A stretch of 36,411 nt of DNA from an uncultured Lachnospiraceae bacterium (GCA_910586025.1 CAJUIO010000024.1:1-36411); one strand, 5' to 3'. Positions 7,831-17,129 are shown, numbered from the stretch's first letter. Notes: generated from the letters alone by a model not told the origin. Made by a program: numbers and translations.

Positions 7831-9483
7831 TTATTTCACGGTCTTATACCATTCGTTGACCTCTTTGGTGATCTGCTCGCCGCCCTGTGCCAGCCAGTCC
7901 TCCACGAACTTGTCGAAGGCATCCACCGGCTCCTTCCCATAGACAATATTGGTGTAGATCTGCTTCTCCATGGTCTGAAGCTGTTCCCAGTTCTTCTTCA
8001 TGGTGTCCGTAGGCTCTGTATTGAAAAGATTCGGCAGCAGCTCATCCATGTGCTCATGAGCCACCACATAACCCTCCGACATTTCGGGTGCCGTCACAAA
8101 GCCTGCCGCAACAGACAGCTCCGCTCCTGTCTCCGGTGTCTTCCCTGACGCGATATCCGCAAAGGTCTGAGTTGACTTGAGAGCGGGCGTATTCTTCAGC
8201 ACTGTGGATTTACCGGGCATGAAGGGATCGGTCACAGGGGGATCAAACAGCTTGGAGTCGAACACCACCTCATCTCCCACTATATCATAGTCGTACCCTT
8301 CCAGGTATCCATATTTAAAATCTCCGGTGCCGAAAGCGTAGTCATAGAGCCAGTCATAATATGTAAAGAAGGCTTCCATGTTTGCAAAGTCTTTGTTGAA
8401 CATCAGCCAGCCGTCGTTGATCTGAGCCGCCTGATAGGTGGGATCCCCATTGTCCTGCAGAATATTGGGATACGCCTTGATCACCGCATCCGGCGCAACG
8501 GAGGTAACGTCCGCAACGGAACCGATGGACCAGGGTCTTCCGATGAAGATACCGGCCTTACCCTCTGTAAACTGCATCATGGCATCCCATGCCCCGGTAG
8601 CTGCCGCCTCCTGGAAGATCCAGCCGTTTGCATGCCACTCGGCCAGTCTGGCAAGAGCTTCCTTGTTGCCCTCGTGGATGGAACCGTACATCAGCTCCCC
8701 ATTCTCGTCCTCCTGCCAGCTTCCCGGATAATGCTTTCCGGAATAAGCGGAGAAGAGACTTACGGGGTCCGCAACCCATCCTGTATTATAGATATCGTTT
8801 CCGCTGTAAGCAAATCCATAGGTATCATCCTGCCCGTTTCCGTCCGGATCATCCTCCGTGAAGGCCTTAATCACCGCCTCAAACTCATCCATGTTGGTGG
8901 GAGCCTTAAGCCCCAGTGCGTCCAGCCAGTCCTGACGCATGATCATGACCTGGCCCTCCGTGAGGCAGGGAGCGCAGGCAATCCCATAGATCTTTCCGTC
9001 CTTGGTCAGAGGATAATAGGTCTGAGGAAACTGCTCATAGATTTCCTTCATCCTCTCCGGCATATACTTCTCAATATCCTCCGTGATGTCCTTCACACGT
9101 CCGGACTCTATCATGTCCGCAATCATCTGTGTCCCGTATACCGGGAACACGTCGGGCAGCTCCTCGGAGCCTGTAAGAGCAAGGCGCAGCTTGGTATCAT
9201 AGTTCGGAGCGTCTCCGCCAAGGAGCGTGGTCTCCATCTTGATCCCCAGCTTTTCTACCGCAAGATCCGTCATGGGGTTTTTGTTAATATCCTCTCCGTC
9301 TCCGTACCTTCCCGCATTCTCGTCCAGCTGTTTTGCCACCTTGATTGTGAGAACCGGGTCGTATTTTCCGTCTGCGTTCTTAGTTCCCGCCGCAGCTTCG
9401 TTTCCCTTTCCGGAACCTCCGCATCCGCCGATCAGCATGGCTGATGCCAGCACCAGTGAAAGGACTGCCTTTTTCAACTTCAT
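7831..9483 (-). CDS. LplA-like extracellular sugar-binding lipoprotein
   Basis: The 550-residue product starts with MKLKKAVLSL and a lipobox ending LIGGC (Cys21), so it should be lipid-anchored on the outer face of the membrane. A flexible Gly/Ala-rich stretch precedes a family 1 solute-binding fold. Residues 211-220 (DDPDGNGQDD) resemble a calcium-binding loop, seen in other LplA-type proteins. The gene follows the two permease genes and has a GGAGGAG ribosome site. No ATPase is encoded in this operon, which is usual for such importers, since they share one MsmK/UgpC-type ATPase; a candidate is encoded at 29566-30666. It should deliver oligosaccharides to the two permeases, and may also present ligand to the kinase. 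Confidence 0.9.
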   Translation of the reverse strand: MKLKKAVLSLVLASAMLIGGCGGSGKGNEAAAGTKNADGKYDPVLTIKVAKQLDENAGRYGDGEDINKNPMTDLAVEKLGIKMETTLLGGDAPNYDTKLRLALTGSEELPDVFPVYGTQMIADMIESGRVKDITEDIEKYMPERMKEIYEQFPQTYYPLTKDGKIYGIACAPCLTEGQVMIMRQDWLDALGLKAPTNMDEFEAVIKAFTEDDPDGNGQDDTYGFAYSGNDIYNTGWVADPVSLFSAYSGKHYPGSWQEDENGELMYGSIHEGNKEALARLAEWHANGWIFQEAAATGAWDAMMQFTEGKAGIFIGRPWSIGSVADVTSVAPDAVIKAYPNILQDNGDPTYQAAQINDGWLMFNKDFANMEAFFTYYDWLYDYAFGTGDFKYGYLEGYDYDIVGDEVVFDSKLFDPPVTDPFMPGKSTVLKNTPALKSTQTFADIASGKTPETGAELSVAAGFVTAPEMSEGYVVAHEHMDELLPNLFNTEPTDTMKKNWEQLQTMEKQIYTNIVYGKEPVDAFDKFVEDWLAQGGEQITKEVNEWYKTVK

Positions 9484-9565
9484 TCTTTTTCTCCTCCTAT
9501 AAGATATTTAATCATTAAGCCCTTAACCCTCTTCCAGAGGATATCAGGCAATTGATCCTGTATGG

Positions 9566-10435
9566 TTACTCCTTCACCGCTCCCATCACAAGCCCGGTGA
9601 CAAAATATTTCTGCAGGAACGGATAGACCAGCAGAATGGGCAGAGCCCCGATAAACACCTGTGCCGCCTTGATGGTCCGCTCCGACATGGCCAGGGCCGA
9701 GGTCGGGTCAAGAGCCAGATCCTGCTGATTTCCCTGCACCACGATCACCTGCAGGAAGGAAGCCAGCGGATAGTTTTTGGTATCCGACATATAGAGGATA
9801 CCTGTGAACCACTCATTCCAGTTTCCCACCATGATAAACAGGGCCACAGTGGCAAGCCCGGCCTTGGAAAGCGGAAGGAAAATCCTCCACAGTACCGTAA
9901 AAAAGCTTGCCCCGTCGATCAGCGCCGCCTCCTCAAGCGCCTTGGGTATGGACTTGAAGAAGTTCATGATCAGAATCAGGTTATAGCAGCTGAACGCTCC
10001 CGGAATGATATAAACCAGAAAGTTATTTTTTAATCCCAATGAGGTGTTTACCAGATAAGAGGGGATCAGTCCGCCTCCAAAAAGCATGGTGAACACGAAA
10101 AACCACATCAGCGGCGTTCTTCCCCGAAAATCCTTTGAAAGCGCATAGCCCGCCGTGGTGATCACGAACATGCTGACAAAGGTGCCCAGCGCAGTCCTCG
10201 CCACGGAGATCAGAATGGAGCGGATAAAGTTGCTGTTGTTAAAGGTCTTCTCATATGCCATCATGGTAAAGTCTATGGGCCAGAAGGTCACCGCCCCGCT
10301 GTTGGCCGCCGCCTTTCCGCTCAGGGAGATCGCAAACAGGTTTACCAGCGGCAGGATGCACAGCAGCGCCATGATAATCAGAAACGTGGTGTTGCATACC
10401 ACAAATATCTTTCTGCTCAGTGATGTACGTCTCAT
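9566..10435 (-). CDS. Sugar ABC transporter permease, LplC/YtcP type
   Basis: The 289-residue membrane protein has six predicted helices. The cytoplasmic EAA loop that docks the ATPase reads EEAALIDGASFFTVLWRIFLP, in the normal place, and the C-terminus YFVTGLVMGAVKE is the standard end for this subfamily. Length and motifs match intact CUT1 permeases. It starts 12 bp after the LplB-type permease gene and precedes the binding-protein gene. The same family is represented by the truncated permease at 24000, which helps to show how much that copy has lost. Confidence 0.93.
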   Translation of the reverse strand: MRRTSLSRKIFVVCNTTFLIIMALLCILPLVNLFAISLSGKAAANSGAVTFWPIDFTMMAYEKTFNNSNFIRSILISVARTALGTFVSMFVITTAGYALSKDFRGRTPLMWFFVFTMLFGGGLIPSYLVNTSLGLKNNFLVYIIPGAFSCYNLILIMNFFKSIPKALEEAALIDGASFFTVLWRIFLPLSKAGLATVALFIMVGNWNEWFTGILYMSDTKNYPLASFLQVIVVQGNQQDLALDPTSALAMSERTIKAAQVFIGALPILLVYPFLQKYFVTGLVMGAVKE

Positions 10436-10447
10436 CCTTACTACCTC

Positions 10448-11389
10448 CTAAAATATTCTGTATCCGGCGACTTTGTAAGCGATTCTGTAGGAAATCACCG
10501 TGAGGATCAATCCGATCCCTGACTTAAACAAGCCCACCGCCGTACCAAAGCTGTACTGTCCGTTTACCAGGGACTGCCGGTAGACGTAGGTATCAATGAT
10601 ATCGCCCGTGCTGTAGGTGAGGGGAGAATACAGGTTAAAAATCTGGTCAAATCCGGCGTTCAGTACATTTCCAAGACTCAGGGTCGCCATCACAATAATC
10701 ATGGGCATGATCCCGGGCAGCGTGATATACATGGTCTGCTGCCACCGGTTGGCTCCGTCCATCTCCGCCGCCTCATACAGGCTCTGGTCAATGTTGGAGA
10801 TGGCGGCCAGATAGACGATCATGCCGAAGCCGAAGCCCTTCCACAGGTCGGATATCACCGCGATCTGCCGGAACATTCCCGCCTCTCCCAGAAAAAACAC
10901 GGGATCCATGCCAAAGCTCTTAAGCACGCCGTTCACGATACCGTCCAGACCCAGAATATCCCTCAGCATACCCGCGACCGTCACCCAGGACAGAAAGTGG
11001 GGCAGATACACCAACGTCTGGATTCCCTTTTTCAGTCCCACGTGCTTCACCTCGTTCAGCAGCAGAGCCATGATAATGGGTACGATCAGTCCCAGAATGA
11101 TTTTGCTTACCGCAATGACCAGCGTATTGATGATGGCCTGGTAGGACTCCTTAAAGGCAAAAATCTGTCTGAAATTTTCCATTCCCACAAACTCCGAACC
11201 CGTGATGCCAAGCCAGGGCTTATAGTTCTGGAACGCCATAACCAGGCCTCCCATAGGTACATAACAGAAAATAATCGCCAGCACGAAGCTGGGCAGCAGC
11301 AGCACATAGAGCGGCCAGTTATGCTGCACCTCCTGCTTCCAGGTCTTCTTAGCGATCACGTTTTTTACCGGTTGATTCTTTTTCTTCAC
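10448..11389 (-). CDS. Sugar ABC transporter permease, LplB type
   Basis: The 313-residue product has a basic cytoplasmic N-terminus and then six predicted helices. Family marks include NWPLYVLLLPSF, GMENFRQIF, and the EAA loop LYEAAEMDGANRWQQTMYI. It ends KVAGYRIF, as LplB proteins do. It is the first gene of the importer-sensor-hydrolase operon and has AAGGGGG upstream of its ATG. Its 220-bp leader holds the terminator of the preceding S41 protease gene; I could not assign a clear -35/-10 pair there. Confidence 0.93.
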   Translation of the reverse strand: MKKKNQPVKNVIAKKTWKQEVQHNWPLYVLLLPSFVLAIIFCYVPMGGLVMAFQNYKPWLGITGSEFVGMENFRQIFAFKESYQAIINTLVIAVSKIILGLIVPIIMALLLNEVKHVGLKKGIQTLVYLPHFLSWVTVAGMLRDILGLDGIVNGVLKSFGMDPVFFLGEAGMFRQIAVISDLWKGFGFGMIVYLAAISNIDQSLYEAAEMDGANRWQQTMYITLPGIMPMIIVMATLSLGNVLNAGFDQIFNLYSPLTYSTGDIIDTYVYRQSLVNGQYSFGTAVGLFKSGIGLILTVISYRIAYKVAGYRIF

Positions 11390-11552
11390 ATCTTGACCCC
11401 CTTAACATTATTTCTGTAAAAAGCTTACAATAAACCGCTCTCCAAAAATACACCCCTATCTCAATATTGCGTCCCCAATCTTAACTTCTTTGTGACTTAT
11501 TACCATATTTCTCTGTATCTTCCCCCAAAAACTGTCCCTTCTGTATATTTTG

Positions 11553-11588
11553 AAAAAAACGGCTGACTGCATTTCCTGCAGTCAGCCG
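11553..11588 (-). terminator. Rho-independent terminator of the FtsEX/protease operon
   Basis: A perfect 12-bp stem, CGGCTGACTGCA with TGCAGTCAGCCG and a five-base loop, is followed on the minus strand by seven T residues. It lies about 25 bp past the S41 protease stop codon and separates this operon from the sugar operon. Confidence 0.93.
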
Positions 11589-11613
11589 CCTTCGCAATAT
11601 TCCTTTGTATGGT

Positions 11614-12867
11614 TTACGATATCTTTCCTTCCAGAATTTCAATGGCCTTTTCCACCTGGTTATCGGTGCCGTCCTTCTCGTAAGCCTCATAATCAAACTC
11701 AAGCTCAATATCGGGCTCTATCCCGATCCCGTGGATATTATTTCCAAGAGGCGTGAAGTATGCACTCACCGTAAGCTTCACCGCGGTTCCGTCTTCAAGC
11801 CGGTTGATCCTCTGTACAATCCCCTTTCCATAGGTGGTGGTTCCGATCAGAGTCCCCTTGTTGTAATCCTTGATGGCACCGGAGAGTATCTCGGAAGCGC
11901 TGGCCGAATACTCGTTTACCAAAACCGCCACGGGAATCTGAATCTCATGCTCTCCGTCGCAGGTATATTCCTTGCGTTTCCCGGCCTTATCCTCCGTATA
12001 AACCACGAGCCCCTCGGGCAGGAGACGCCTTGCCACGTCCACCACGGCAGTGAGATCCCCTCCCGGATTGCTTCTCAGATCCAGAATCAGGGCCTTCATT
12101 CCCGAAGCGTTCAGCTCGGCCATGGCCTCGTTAAACTGATCCACCGTTATAGTGTCAAACTCCGTGATACGCAGATAGCCGATCTGGTTCGTCTCCTCCA
12201 GCATGCCGCTCTGCACGGTTTCCGCCTCGATCAGCTTTCCCCGGACAATATCCATTTCCAGCAGATCCGCTTCCCCTTCCCTGTAAATAGTCAGATGCAC
12301 CGTGGTGTTTTCCTTTCCCTTCACACGGCCCACCACCTGGCTCAGGCTCATGCCGAAGGTTTCCTCGCCGTCCACCTTATAGATAATATCCCCGGCCCGA
12401 AGCCCCGCCGCCTCGGCGGGAGTGTCCTCGATCACGCTGTTGATCATGGCGGTGTCCATCTCCTTATTCAGACTGATGGCCGCTCCGATTCCGTAAGAAA
12501 TTCCCTGGTTGCTGTTTAACGTCTCCTCCAGCTCATCCTTTGTGAAATACTCGGAATAGGGATCTCCCAGCGCCTTCACCATCCCCTTGTAAATACCGTC
12601 CTGCAGCTCTCCCGAGGAGGTCTCCTCGCCATAGTAGTAGTTGGCTATCACTTCCTCAATGGTCTTCATCTTCTGCATGGTATCCGCATTTACCACGCTC
12701 TCCTCTTCCTGTGCGTCCGCACTGGCCTGCTCGTTCTGCATCCGCAAAAGAAGATAGAAATTCCTGGCAACACAAAAGCCTCCCACCGCCAAAGCGCTGA
12801 TCAGCACTCCGACTGACAGTCCGGTGATAAATCCCCGGAAATTTCTTTCCCTGTTAAAGGTGTCCAC
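11614..12867 (-). CDS. S41-family C-terminal processing peptidase (CtpA/CtpB-like)
   Basis: A GTG start at 12867 follows GGAG. The 417-residue product has one N-terminal membrane helix (about 14-36), a helical segment, a PDZ domain (about 123-210) and an S41 protease domain. The catalytic serine lies in SASASE (321-326) and the lysine is K348 in TYGKGIVQ; the SNPGG turn is at about 266-270. The enzyme cleaves substrates from the C-terminus outside the membrane. In Gram-positive bacteria it is often encoded next to FtsEX and an EnvC/PcsB-like hydrolase, as here, where its likely role is to trim or regulate cell-wall hydrolases. All catalytic elements are present. Confidence 0.94.
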   Translation of the reverse strand: MDTFNRERNFRGFITGLSVGVLISALAVGGFCVARNFYLLLRMQNEQASADAQEEESVVNADTMQKMKTIEEVIANYYYGEETSSGELQDGIYKGMVKALGDPYSEYFTKDELEETLNSNQGISYGIGAAISLNKEMDTAMINSVIEDTPAEAAGLRAGDIIYKVDGEETFGMSLSQVVGRVKGKENTTVHLTIYREGEADLLEMDIVRGKLIEAETVQSGMLEETNQIGYLRITEFDTITVDQFNEAMAELNASGMKALILDLRSNPGGDLTAVVDVARRLLPEGLVVYTEDKAGKRKEYTCDGEHEIQIPVAVLVNEYSASASEILSGAIKDYNKGTLIGTTTYGKGIVQRINRLEDGTAVKLTVSAYFTPLGNNIHGIGIEPDIELEFDYEAYEKDGTDNQVEKAIEILEGKIS

Positions 12868-12916
12868 TGTTATTTCTCCAATCCCTGCCTATCTTTATAT
12901 TTTGATTTCCAAAAAA

Positions 12917-14137
12917 TCATCCTCCCAGATAATTCCGGGGATTCACATAATTCCCATTCAGTCTGACGCTGAAATGAAGATGATTTCCGGTAGAGCGTCC
13001 GGTGCTTCCCACCGCCGCGATTTTATCTCCCTTGTGCACCTCGGCTCCCTTGGATACATACAGAGCCGACGCATGCATATAAATCGTATATAAGCTGTCC
13101 CCATGGTCAATCATAATATAATTTCCCATGCTCCCGCTGTAGGCCGCAGCCACAACCTTGCCGTCGTAGGCTGCAAGAATCGGGCTTCCTCCCGGGGCTG
13201 CCATGTCAAGTCCGTTATGGAACTTCTGGACTCCCAGGGTCGGATGTATTCTGTTTCCGTATTCATCCGATATTCTGGTATAGGAAGGTGCCGGCCATGC
13301 GAAAATACCGCCGTCATATTTCCGGCTCTGCTCCTCGGCCAGCTTCGCTCTCTCCTCCGCAACAGCCTTTTCCAGGGCCGCTATGGTCTCATTCTCAGCC
13401 GCAATGGATGCCTCATACTCCGCAATGGCCGCCTCCTTGTTCTGGATGTCATTGGACACAGCCTTAATCTCCTGTTCCTTTGCCGCAATCAGCTCGTTCA
13501 GGGATGCCTCCTCGGCCTCCACCGATTTTTTTGCCTCGGCGAGAACCTCCTTTTCCTCCTCAAGCCCTTCCTTGCACAGAGCCACATACTCTGCCTGGGC
13601 CACATACTGATCCAGCATTTTTCTGTCATAGGCGGAAAGCATCTCAATATACTCAGCCTTATTCAGCATTTCTCCAAAGCTGGCGGATTCAAAGAGCAGT
13701 TCCATATAAAGACTGTCGCCTCTTTCATACATAAACTTGATTCTGGCCTTCATGGAAGAATACTGCTCCTCCTGAACAGCCACCGCCTCCTCAAGCTCCT
13801 GGGTTTTTTGTACGATCTCCTCTTCCTTCTGCGTAATCATCGTCTTCAGCTCGCTGATCTTGGCCTGAATCGTTGCAAGATTCGCATCCAGCTGCTCAAT
13901 ATAGTCGGCCAGACTCGCCTTGGAAGCCTCCAGCTGTTTTTTCAGCTCCTTCACGTTAGTCAGTCCGTTCTGAAGCGACTTTTTTTCTTCCTTTGCCTTT
14001 TTGATCTCGTTTTCCTTCTGCTTGATACTGTCATTGGTCAGTCCGGTCGCAGAAGCCGTTATCTGATATTTATTTCCCGCTGCCAGCACCAGAATCAGGC
14101 AGAGTACCAGACCGACCGCATTTTTCCATCTCTTCAT
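12917..14137 (-). CDS. EnvC/PcsB-like M23 peptidoglycan hydrolase with coiled coil
   Basis: The start ATG at 14137 (MKRWKNAVG) begins a clear signal sequence; a GTG 18 bp upstream has its purine tract directly against it. After the signal, residues of about 30-260 form long Lys/Glu/Ala-rich coiled coils, the part that binds FtsX in related proteins. The C-terminal ~120 residues are a LytM/M23 domain with HNGLD (first zinc ligands) and the HLH of GNHLHF. All zinc ligands appear intact, so this is probably an active endopeptidase rather than only an activator. It follows ftsX by 30 bp. Physical opening of the coiled coil by FtsEX is the known control for this family. Confidence 0.92.
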   Translation of the reverse strand: MKRWKNAVGLVLCLILVLAAGNKYQITASATGLTNDSIKQKENEIKKAKEEKKSLQNGLTNVKELKKQLEASKASLADYIEQLDANLATIQAKISELKTMITQKEEEIVQKTQELEEAVAVQEEQYSSMKARIKFMYERGDSLYMELLFESASFGEMLNKAEYIEMLSAYDRKMLDQYVAQAEYVALCKEGLEEEKEVLAEAKKSVEAEEASLNELIAAKEQEIKAVSNDIQNKEAAIAEYEASIAAENETIAALEKAVAEERAKLAEEQSRKYDGGIFAWPAPSYTRISDEYGNRIHPTLGVQKFHNGLDMAAPGGSPILAAYDGKVVAAAYSGSMGNYIMIDHGDSLYTIYMHASALYVSKGAEVHKGDKIAAVGSTGRSTGNHLHFSVRLNGNYVNPRNYLGG

Positions 14138-14167
14138 ATTAAAATGCCCTGCCACTCCTTTATCACT

Positions 14168-15064
14168 CTATACTCGCAAATGCTTTCTTACCGTTACAAT
14201 ACTTCCCAGGAAACCGATTCCCACACCGATAGCCATGGAAACCGGAAGGAGTCTTGCAAAAATCGTTTCCACAGGTACAAAGGAAAGCAGCTTTGTGAGC
14301 ATGGAAAACTTTGTCAGTATAAATTCAAGCACCTGATTATAGACCACATAAATAATCCCCAGAGGGATAACCGCGCCGACGGCCCCGATCATCATACCCT
14401 CGATCACAAAGGGAGAGCGCACGAAGAAGTCGGTCGCACCGATATATTTCATGATCGTGATCTCCTCCTTGCGCACCGCAATACCTATGGTTACGGTATT
14501 ACTGATCAGGAACACGGAAACGGCAAAAAGAATCGCTATAATTCCCAGGGAGATGTAGGCGATCAGCGCATTCACGCCGGTAAGAGTGGCCGCCGTGATT
14601 TCGGAGCGGTTTACCTCTCTTACTCCCTCCACGCCCTCCAGATAGGTCACCAGTGCGGGCTGCATGGAAACATCCGCCAGATAGATCTCATAGCTGGCGG
14701 AGTTTTCCAGCGGATTCTCGGTAAAGCCGTCCTGGTATTCTCCCAGATACTCGTCCTTAAAGCTCTCCCACGCCTCATCGGCCGAAATAAACCTGGTATG
14801 GGAAACCTCCGGCCGCTTCTCGATCAGGGCTCCGATCTCCGCAATCCGGTCATCGCTGATCCCCTCGTCAAAGAGCACCGTGATGGATATATTTTCCTGT
14901 GCCGACTTTACAATGCTCTGCACATTCATCAGCACGGAGTAAAAAAGGCCGAACAGAAAAAGGCAGGCTCCGATGGTGGCTATGGATGCCAGGGTAAACC
15001 ATTTGTTCCGAAAGATATTGATAACACCCTGTTTGATCGTATAAAAAAATGTACTAATCCTCAT
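14168..15064 (-). CDS. ftsX: Cell-division permease-like protein FtsX
   Basis: The 298-residue product has the FtsX plan: a cytoplasmic start, a first membrane helix at about 21-45, an extracellular loop of about 120 residues, and three C-terminal helices. The segment TVTIGIAVRKEEITIMKYIGAT matches the conserved FtsX cytoplasmic region. The start overlaps the end of ftsE by 11 bp, so the two are coupled. FtsX passes the ATP-driven signal of FtsE across the membrane to a coiled-coil peptidoglycan hydrolase, which is encoded by the next gene. Confidence 0.96.
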   Translation of the reverse strand: MRISTFFYTIKQGVINIFRNKWFTLASIATIGACLFLFGLFYSVLMNVQSIVKSAQENISITVLFDEGISDDRIAEIGALIEKRPEVSHTRFISADEAWESFKDEYLGEYQDGFTENPLENSASYEIYLADVSMQPALVTYLEGVEGVREVNRSEITAATLTGVNALIAYISLGIIAILFAVSVFLISNTVTIGIAVRKEEITIMKYIGATDFFVRSPFVIEGMMIGAVGAVIPLGIIYVVYNQVLEFILTKFSMLTKLLSFVPVETIFARLLPVSMAIGVGIGFLGSIVTVRKHLRV

Positions 15065-15764
15065 CGTCTATATAACCGCCTCTTTCCTCATCGCTGACAA
15101 TCACTCCCTTTTTCATTGTCACGACTCTTTTCTGCATGGCATTTACAATCTCTCTGTTGTGCGTGACCACAAGCACGGTGGTTCCGTTCTCGTTGATCTG
15201 TTCCAGGAGCTTCATGATCTCCCAGGAATTCTTGGGATCCAGGTTTCCCGTGGGCTCATCCGCAAGCAGAATGCTGGGGCGGTTCACCAGGGCTCTGGCA
15301 ATTGCCACTCTCTGCTGCTCCCCTCCCGAAAGCTGGCGGGGCTTTGCCTTGTACTTGCCCGCAAGGCCCACCGTGGCGAGTATGCTCGGAACGTTCCTCT
15401 TGATCACCTTGTTGGGCATCTGTATGATTCTCTGGGCAAAGGCCACGTTCTCGTAAACGTTCCTGTCCTTGAGAAGACGGAAATCCTGGAAAACGATTCC
15501 GAGATTTCTCCGGAACTTGGGAATTCTGCCGTGGCGGATCCTGACAAGGTCGTAGCCCATAACGTTGATCTCTCCCGATGTGGGAATCAGTTCCCGAAGG
15601 AGCAGCTTGATCATGGTTGATTTTCCCGATCCGCTGTCCCCCACGATAAATACGAATTCTCCCTTTTTGATATGTAAATCCACACCGTTTAAAGCAGGCG
15701 CTCCCGTAGCATACGCCTTGCTCACATTATTCAGCGTGATGATCTCATCACTCCCCGTCTGCAA
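15054..15764 (-). CDS. ftsE: Cell-division ATP-binding protein FtsE
   Basis: The product is an ABC ATPase with Walker A GDSGSGKST, signature LSGGEQQRVAIARA and Walker B ILLADEPTG, and it has the usual FtsE length of about 235 residues. The start is uncertain: the first clear homology is IITLNNVSKAYATG and no ATG lies in frame nearby. I chose the TTG at 15764 with the purine-rich GAAGAAGGGG just upstream; another TTG at 15803 or a GTG near 15815 are alternatives. The frame remains open into the preceding regulator gene, but that extension is not FtsE-like. It works with FtsX to control septal wall hydrolysis. Confidence 0.95.
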   Translation of the reverse strand: MQTGSDEIITLNNVSKAYATGAPALNGVDLHIKKGEFVFIVGDSGSGKSTMIKLLLRELIPTSGEINVMGYDLVRIRHGRIPKFRRNLGIVFQDFRLLKDRNVYENVAFAQRIIQMPNKVIKRNVPSILATVGLAGKYKAKPRQLSGGEQQRVAIARALVNRPSILLADEPTGNLDPKNSWEIMKLLEQINENGTTVLVVTHNREIVNAMQKRVVTMKKGVIVSDEERGGYIDDED

Positions 15765-15822
15765 GCCCCTTCTTCTTCTGCCTCTAACTTCACTCTTTGC
15801 CAAACTCTCCACCACCTGTATC

Positions 15823-16911
15823 TTAATATTCGAAACTCTCCATGTAATCCATATACTTAACCACCATAAGGGCAATCCTGAAGGTGATCGCATCCTCAAA
15901 AATCCGGAGGTCAAGCCCCGTGCTCTTCTGCAGCTTATCCAGACGGTAGACCAGCGTATTCCTGTGAATAAACAGCTGACGCGACGTCTCGGAAACATTC
16001 AGACTGTTCTCAAAAAACTTGTTGATCGTACCCAGTGTTTCCTCGTCAAAATCATCCGGGCTCTTTCCCCCGAATATCTCCCGGATAAACATCTTACACA
16101 GGGGAATCGGAAGCTGGTAGATCAGCCTTCCTATTCCAAGCTCGCTGTATGCGATGATATCTCTCTCATCAAAGAAGATCTTACCCACATCCAGCGCCAT
16201 CTTGGCTTCCTTGTAGGAGCGGCTGACCTCCTTGATCTCCTTTACCACAGTGCCGTAAGCGACACGCACTCCGCTCATGCCCTCTCTGCGCAGATAACCT
16301 CCTACTGCCTGGGCCGTCCTCTCGATTTCCCTGGGGCTGTCCCCGTCGGAAAGATCCTTGACGATTATCACATTGCTCTCATCCACCGCCGTGACGAAAT
16401 CCTTCCCGTTGCCTGCCAGAAAGGTTCTCATCATCTCCAGAATGTTGCTGTCTCTTGCATTGTCGGATTCCACAATCATAGCCACACGATTTGCGTCCGT
16501 CTGAATATGCAGCTTTTTGGCGCGGCTGTAAATATCAATGAGCAGCAGATTGTCAAGGAGAAGGTTCTTAATGAAATTATCCCTGTCAAACCGCTCCTTG
16601 TAGGCGATCAGAAGATTCTGTATCTGAAAGGCCGCTATCTTGCCCATCATATAGGAATCCTCTCCCGCACCTCCGGCAATCAGCACATACTCCACCTGCT
16701 GCTCTTCAAATATCTTAAAATACTGGTACCCTTTGATTTCCTGCGAATCGGCAGGAGATCTTGCAAACTCCGCCGCCTGCGCACCGCCTGCGCTCATATT
16801 CTCTGTTGTGGAAGCCACTTCCTTTCCATCGGTATCCATCACACAGAAATCTACCCTGGTAATCGTTTTTAACCCCTCAATTGTGTTTTGCAATATCTGA
16901 TTAGAAATCAT
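15823..16911 (-). CDS. CdaR/PucR-like transcriptional regulator with C-terminal helix-turn-helix
   Basis: The 362-residue protein begins with a sensor-like region (LQNTIEGLKTITRVDFCVMD) that resembles the sugar-diacid recognition domain of CdaR. A central region contains IVESDNARDSNI and YGTVVKEIKEVSRSYKEAKMAL, typical of the GGDEF-like linker of this family. It ends with a PucR-type HTH, including NVSETSRQLFIHRNTLVYRLDKL. The ATG at 16911 follows GAAGGGATGGGAT. It is the first gene of the ftsEX operon, about 60 bp before ftsE. Known relatives respond to small acids or to nutrient state. Why one should lead a cell-division operon is unclear; autoregulation is an inference. Confidence 0.85.
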   Translation of the reverse strand: MISNQILQNTIEGLKTITRVDFCVMDTDGKEVASTTENMSAGGAQAAEFARSPADSQEIKGYQYFKIFEEQQVEYVLIAGGAGEDSYMMGKIAAFQIQNLLIAYKERFDRDNFIKNLLLDNLLLIDIYSRAKKLHIQTDANRVAMIVESDNARDSNILEMMRTFLAGNGKDFVTAVDESNVIIVKDLSDGDSPREIERTAQAVGGYLRREGMSGVRVAYGTVVKEIKEVSRSYKEAKMALDVGKIFFDERDIIAYSELGIGRLIYQLPIPLCKMFIREIFGGKSPDDFDEETLGTINKFFENSLNVSETSRQLFIHRNTLVYRLDKLQKSTGLDLRIFEDAITFRIALMVVKYMDYMESFEY

Positions 16912-17090
16912 ATCCCATCCCTTCTATTGCACATACTCCCACATACTATGCAATTTTCCCAACGATTTTTTTGTGCATACCTGACTACAAAAGAAACTTC
17001 CTTTTCATTTTAAAACATGCCCACAAATAAATCTACCTGTTTTTGCAGAATATTTGTGTAAATTAAGTGATTTCCTTTTTTTGCATTTCA

Positions 17091-17099
17091 TGATATAAT
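17091..17099 (+). promoter_or_regulatory. Extended -10 promoter of the yjfB-like gene
   Basis: TGATATAAT matches the extended -10 pattern TGnTATAAT. No good -35 is seen at 17-18 bp, as expected for extended -10 promoters. It lies 31 bp before the start codon. The 218-bp gap from 16912 also serves the divergent regulator gene, for which I see no convincing promoter. Confidence 0.75.
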
Positions 17100-17129
17100 A
17101 CTTAAGTAACGGATAAGGAGGGATTTTTT

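Noticed and set aside
11390..11552. Promoter for the LplB-led operon
   Set aside because: An AT-rich leader is present, but candidates such as TTGTAA with TAATGT are only 14 bp apart. I could not support one.
13103..15097. Open frame of 664 codons on the plus strand
   Set aside because: It is antisense to the M23 hydrolase and ftsX genes, has no ribosome site and encodes no recognisable domain. High-GC codon patterns leave the opposite strand open.
15765..15998. N-terminal extension of FtsE
   Set aside because: The frame is open, but it covers the end of the regulator gene and is not FtsE-like.
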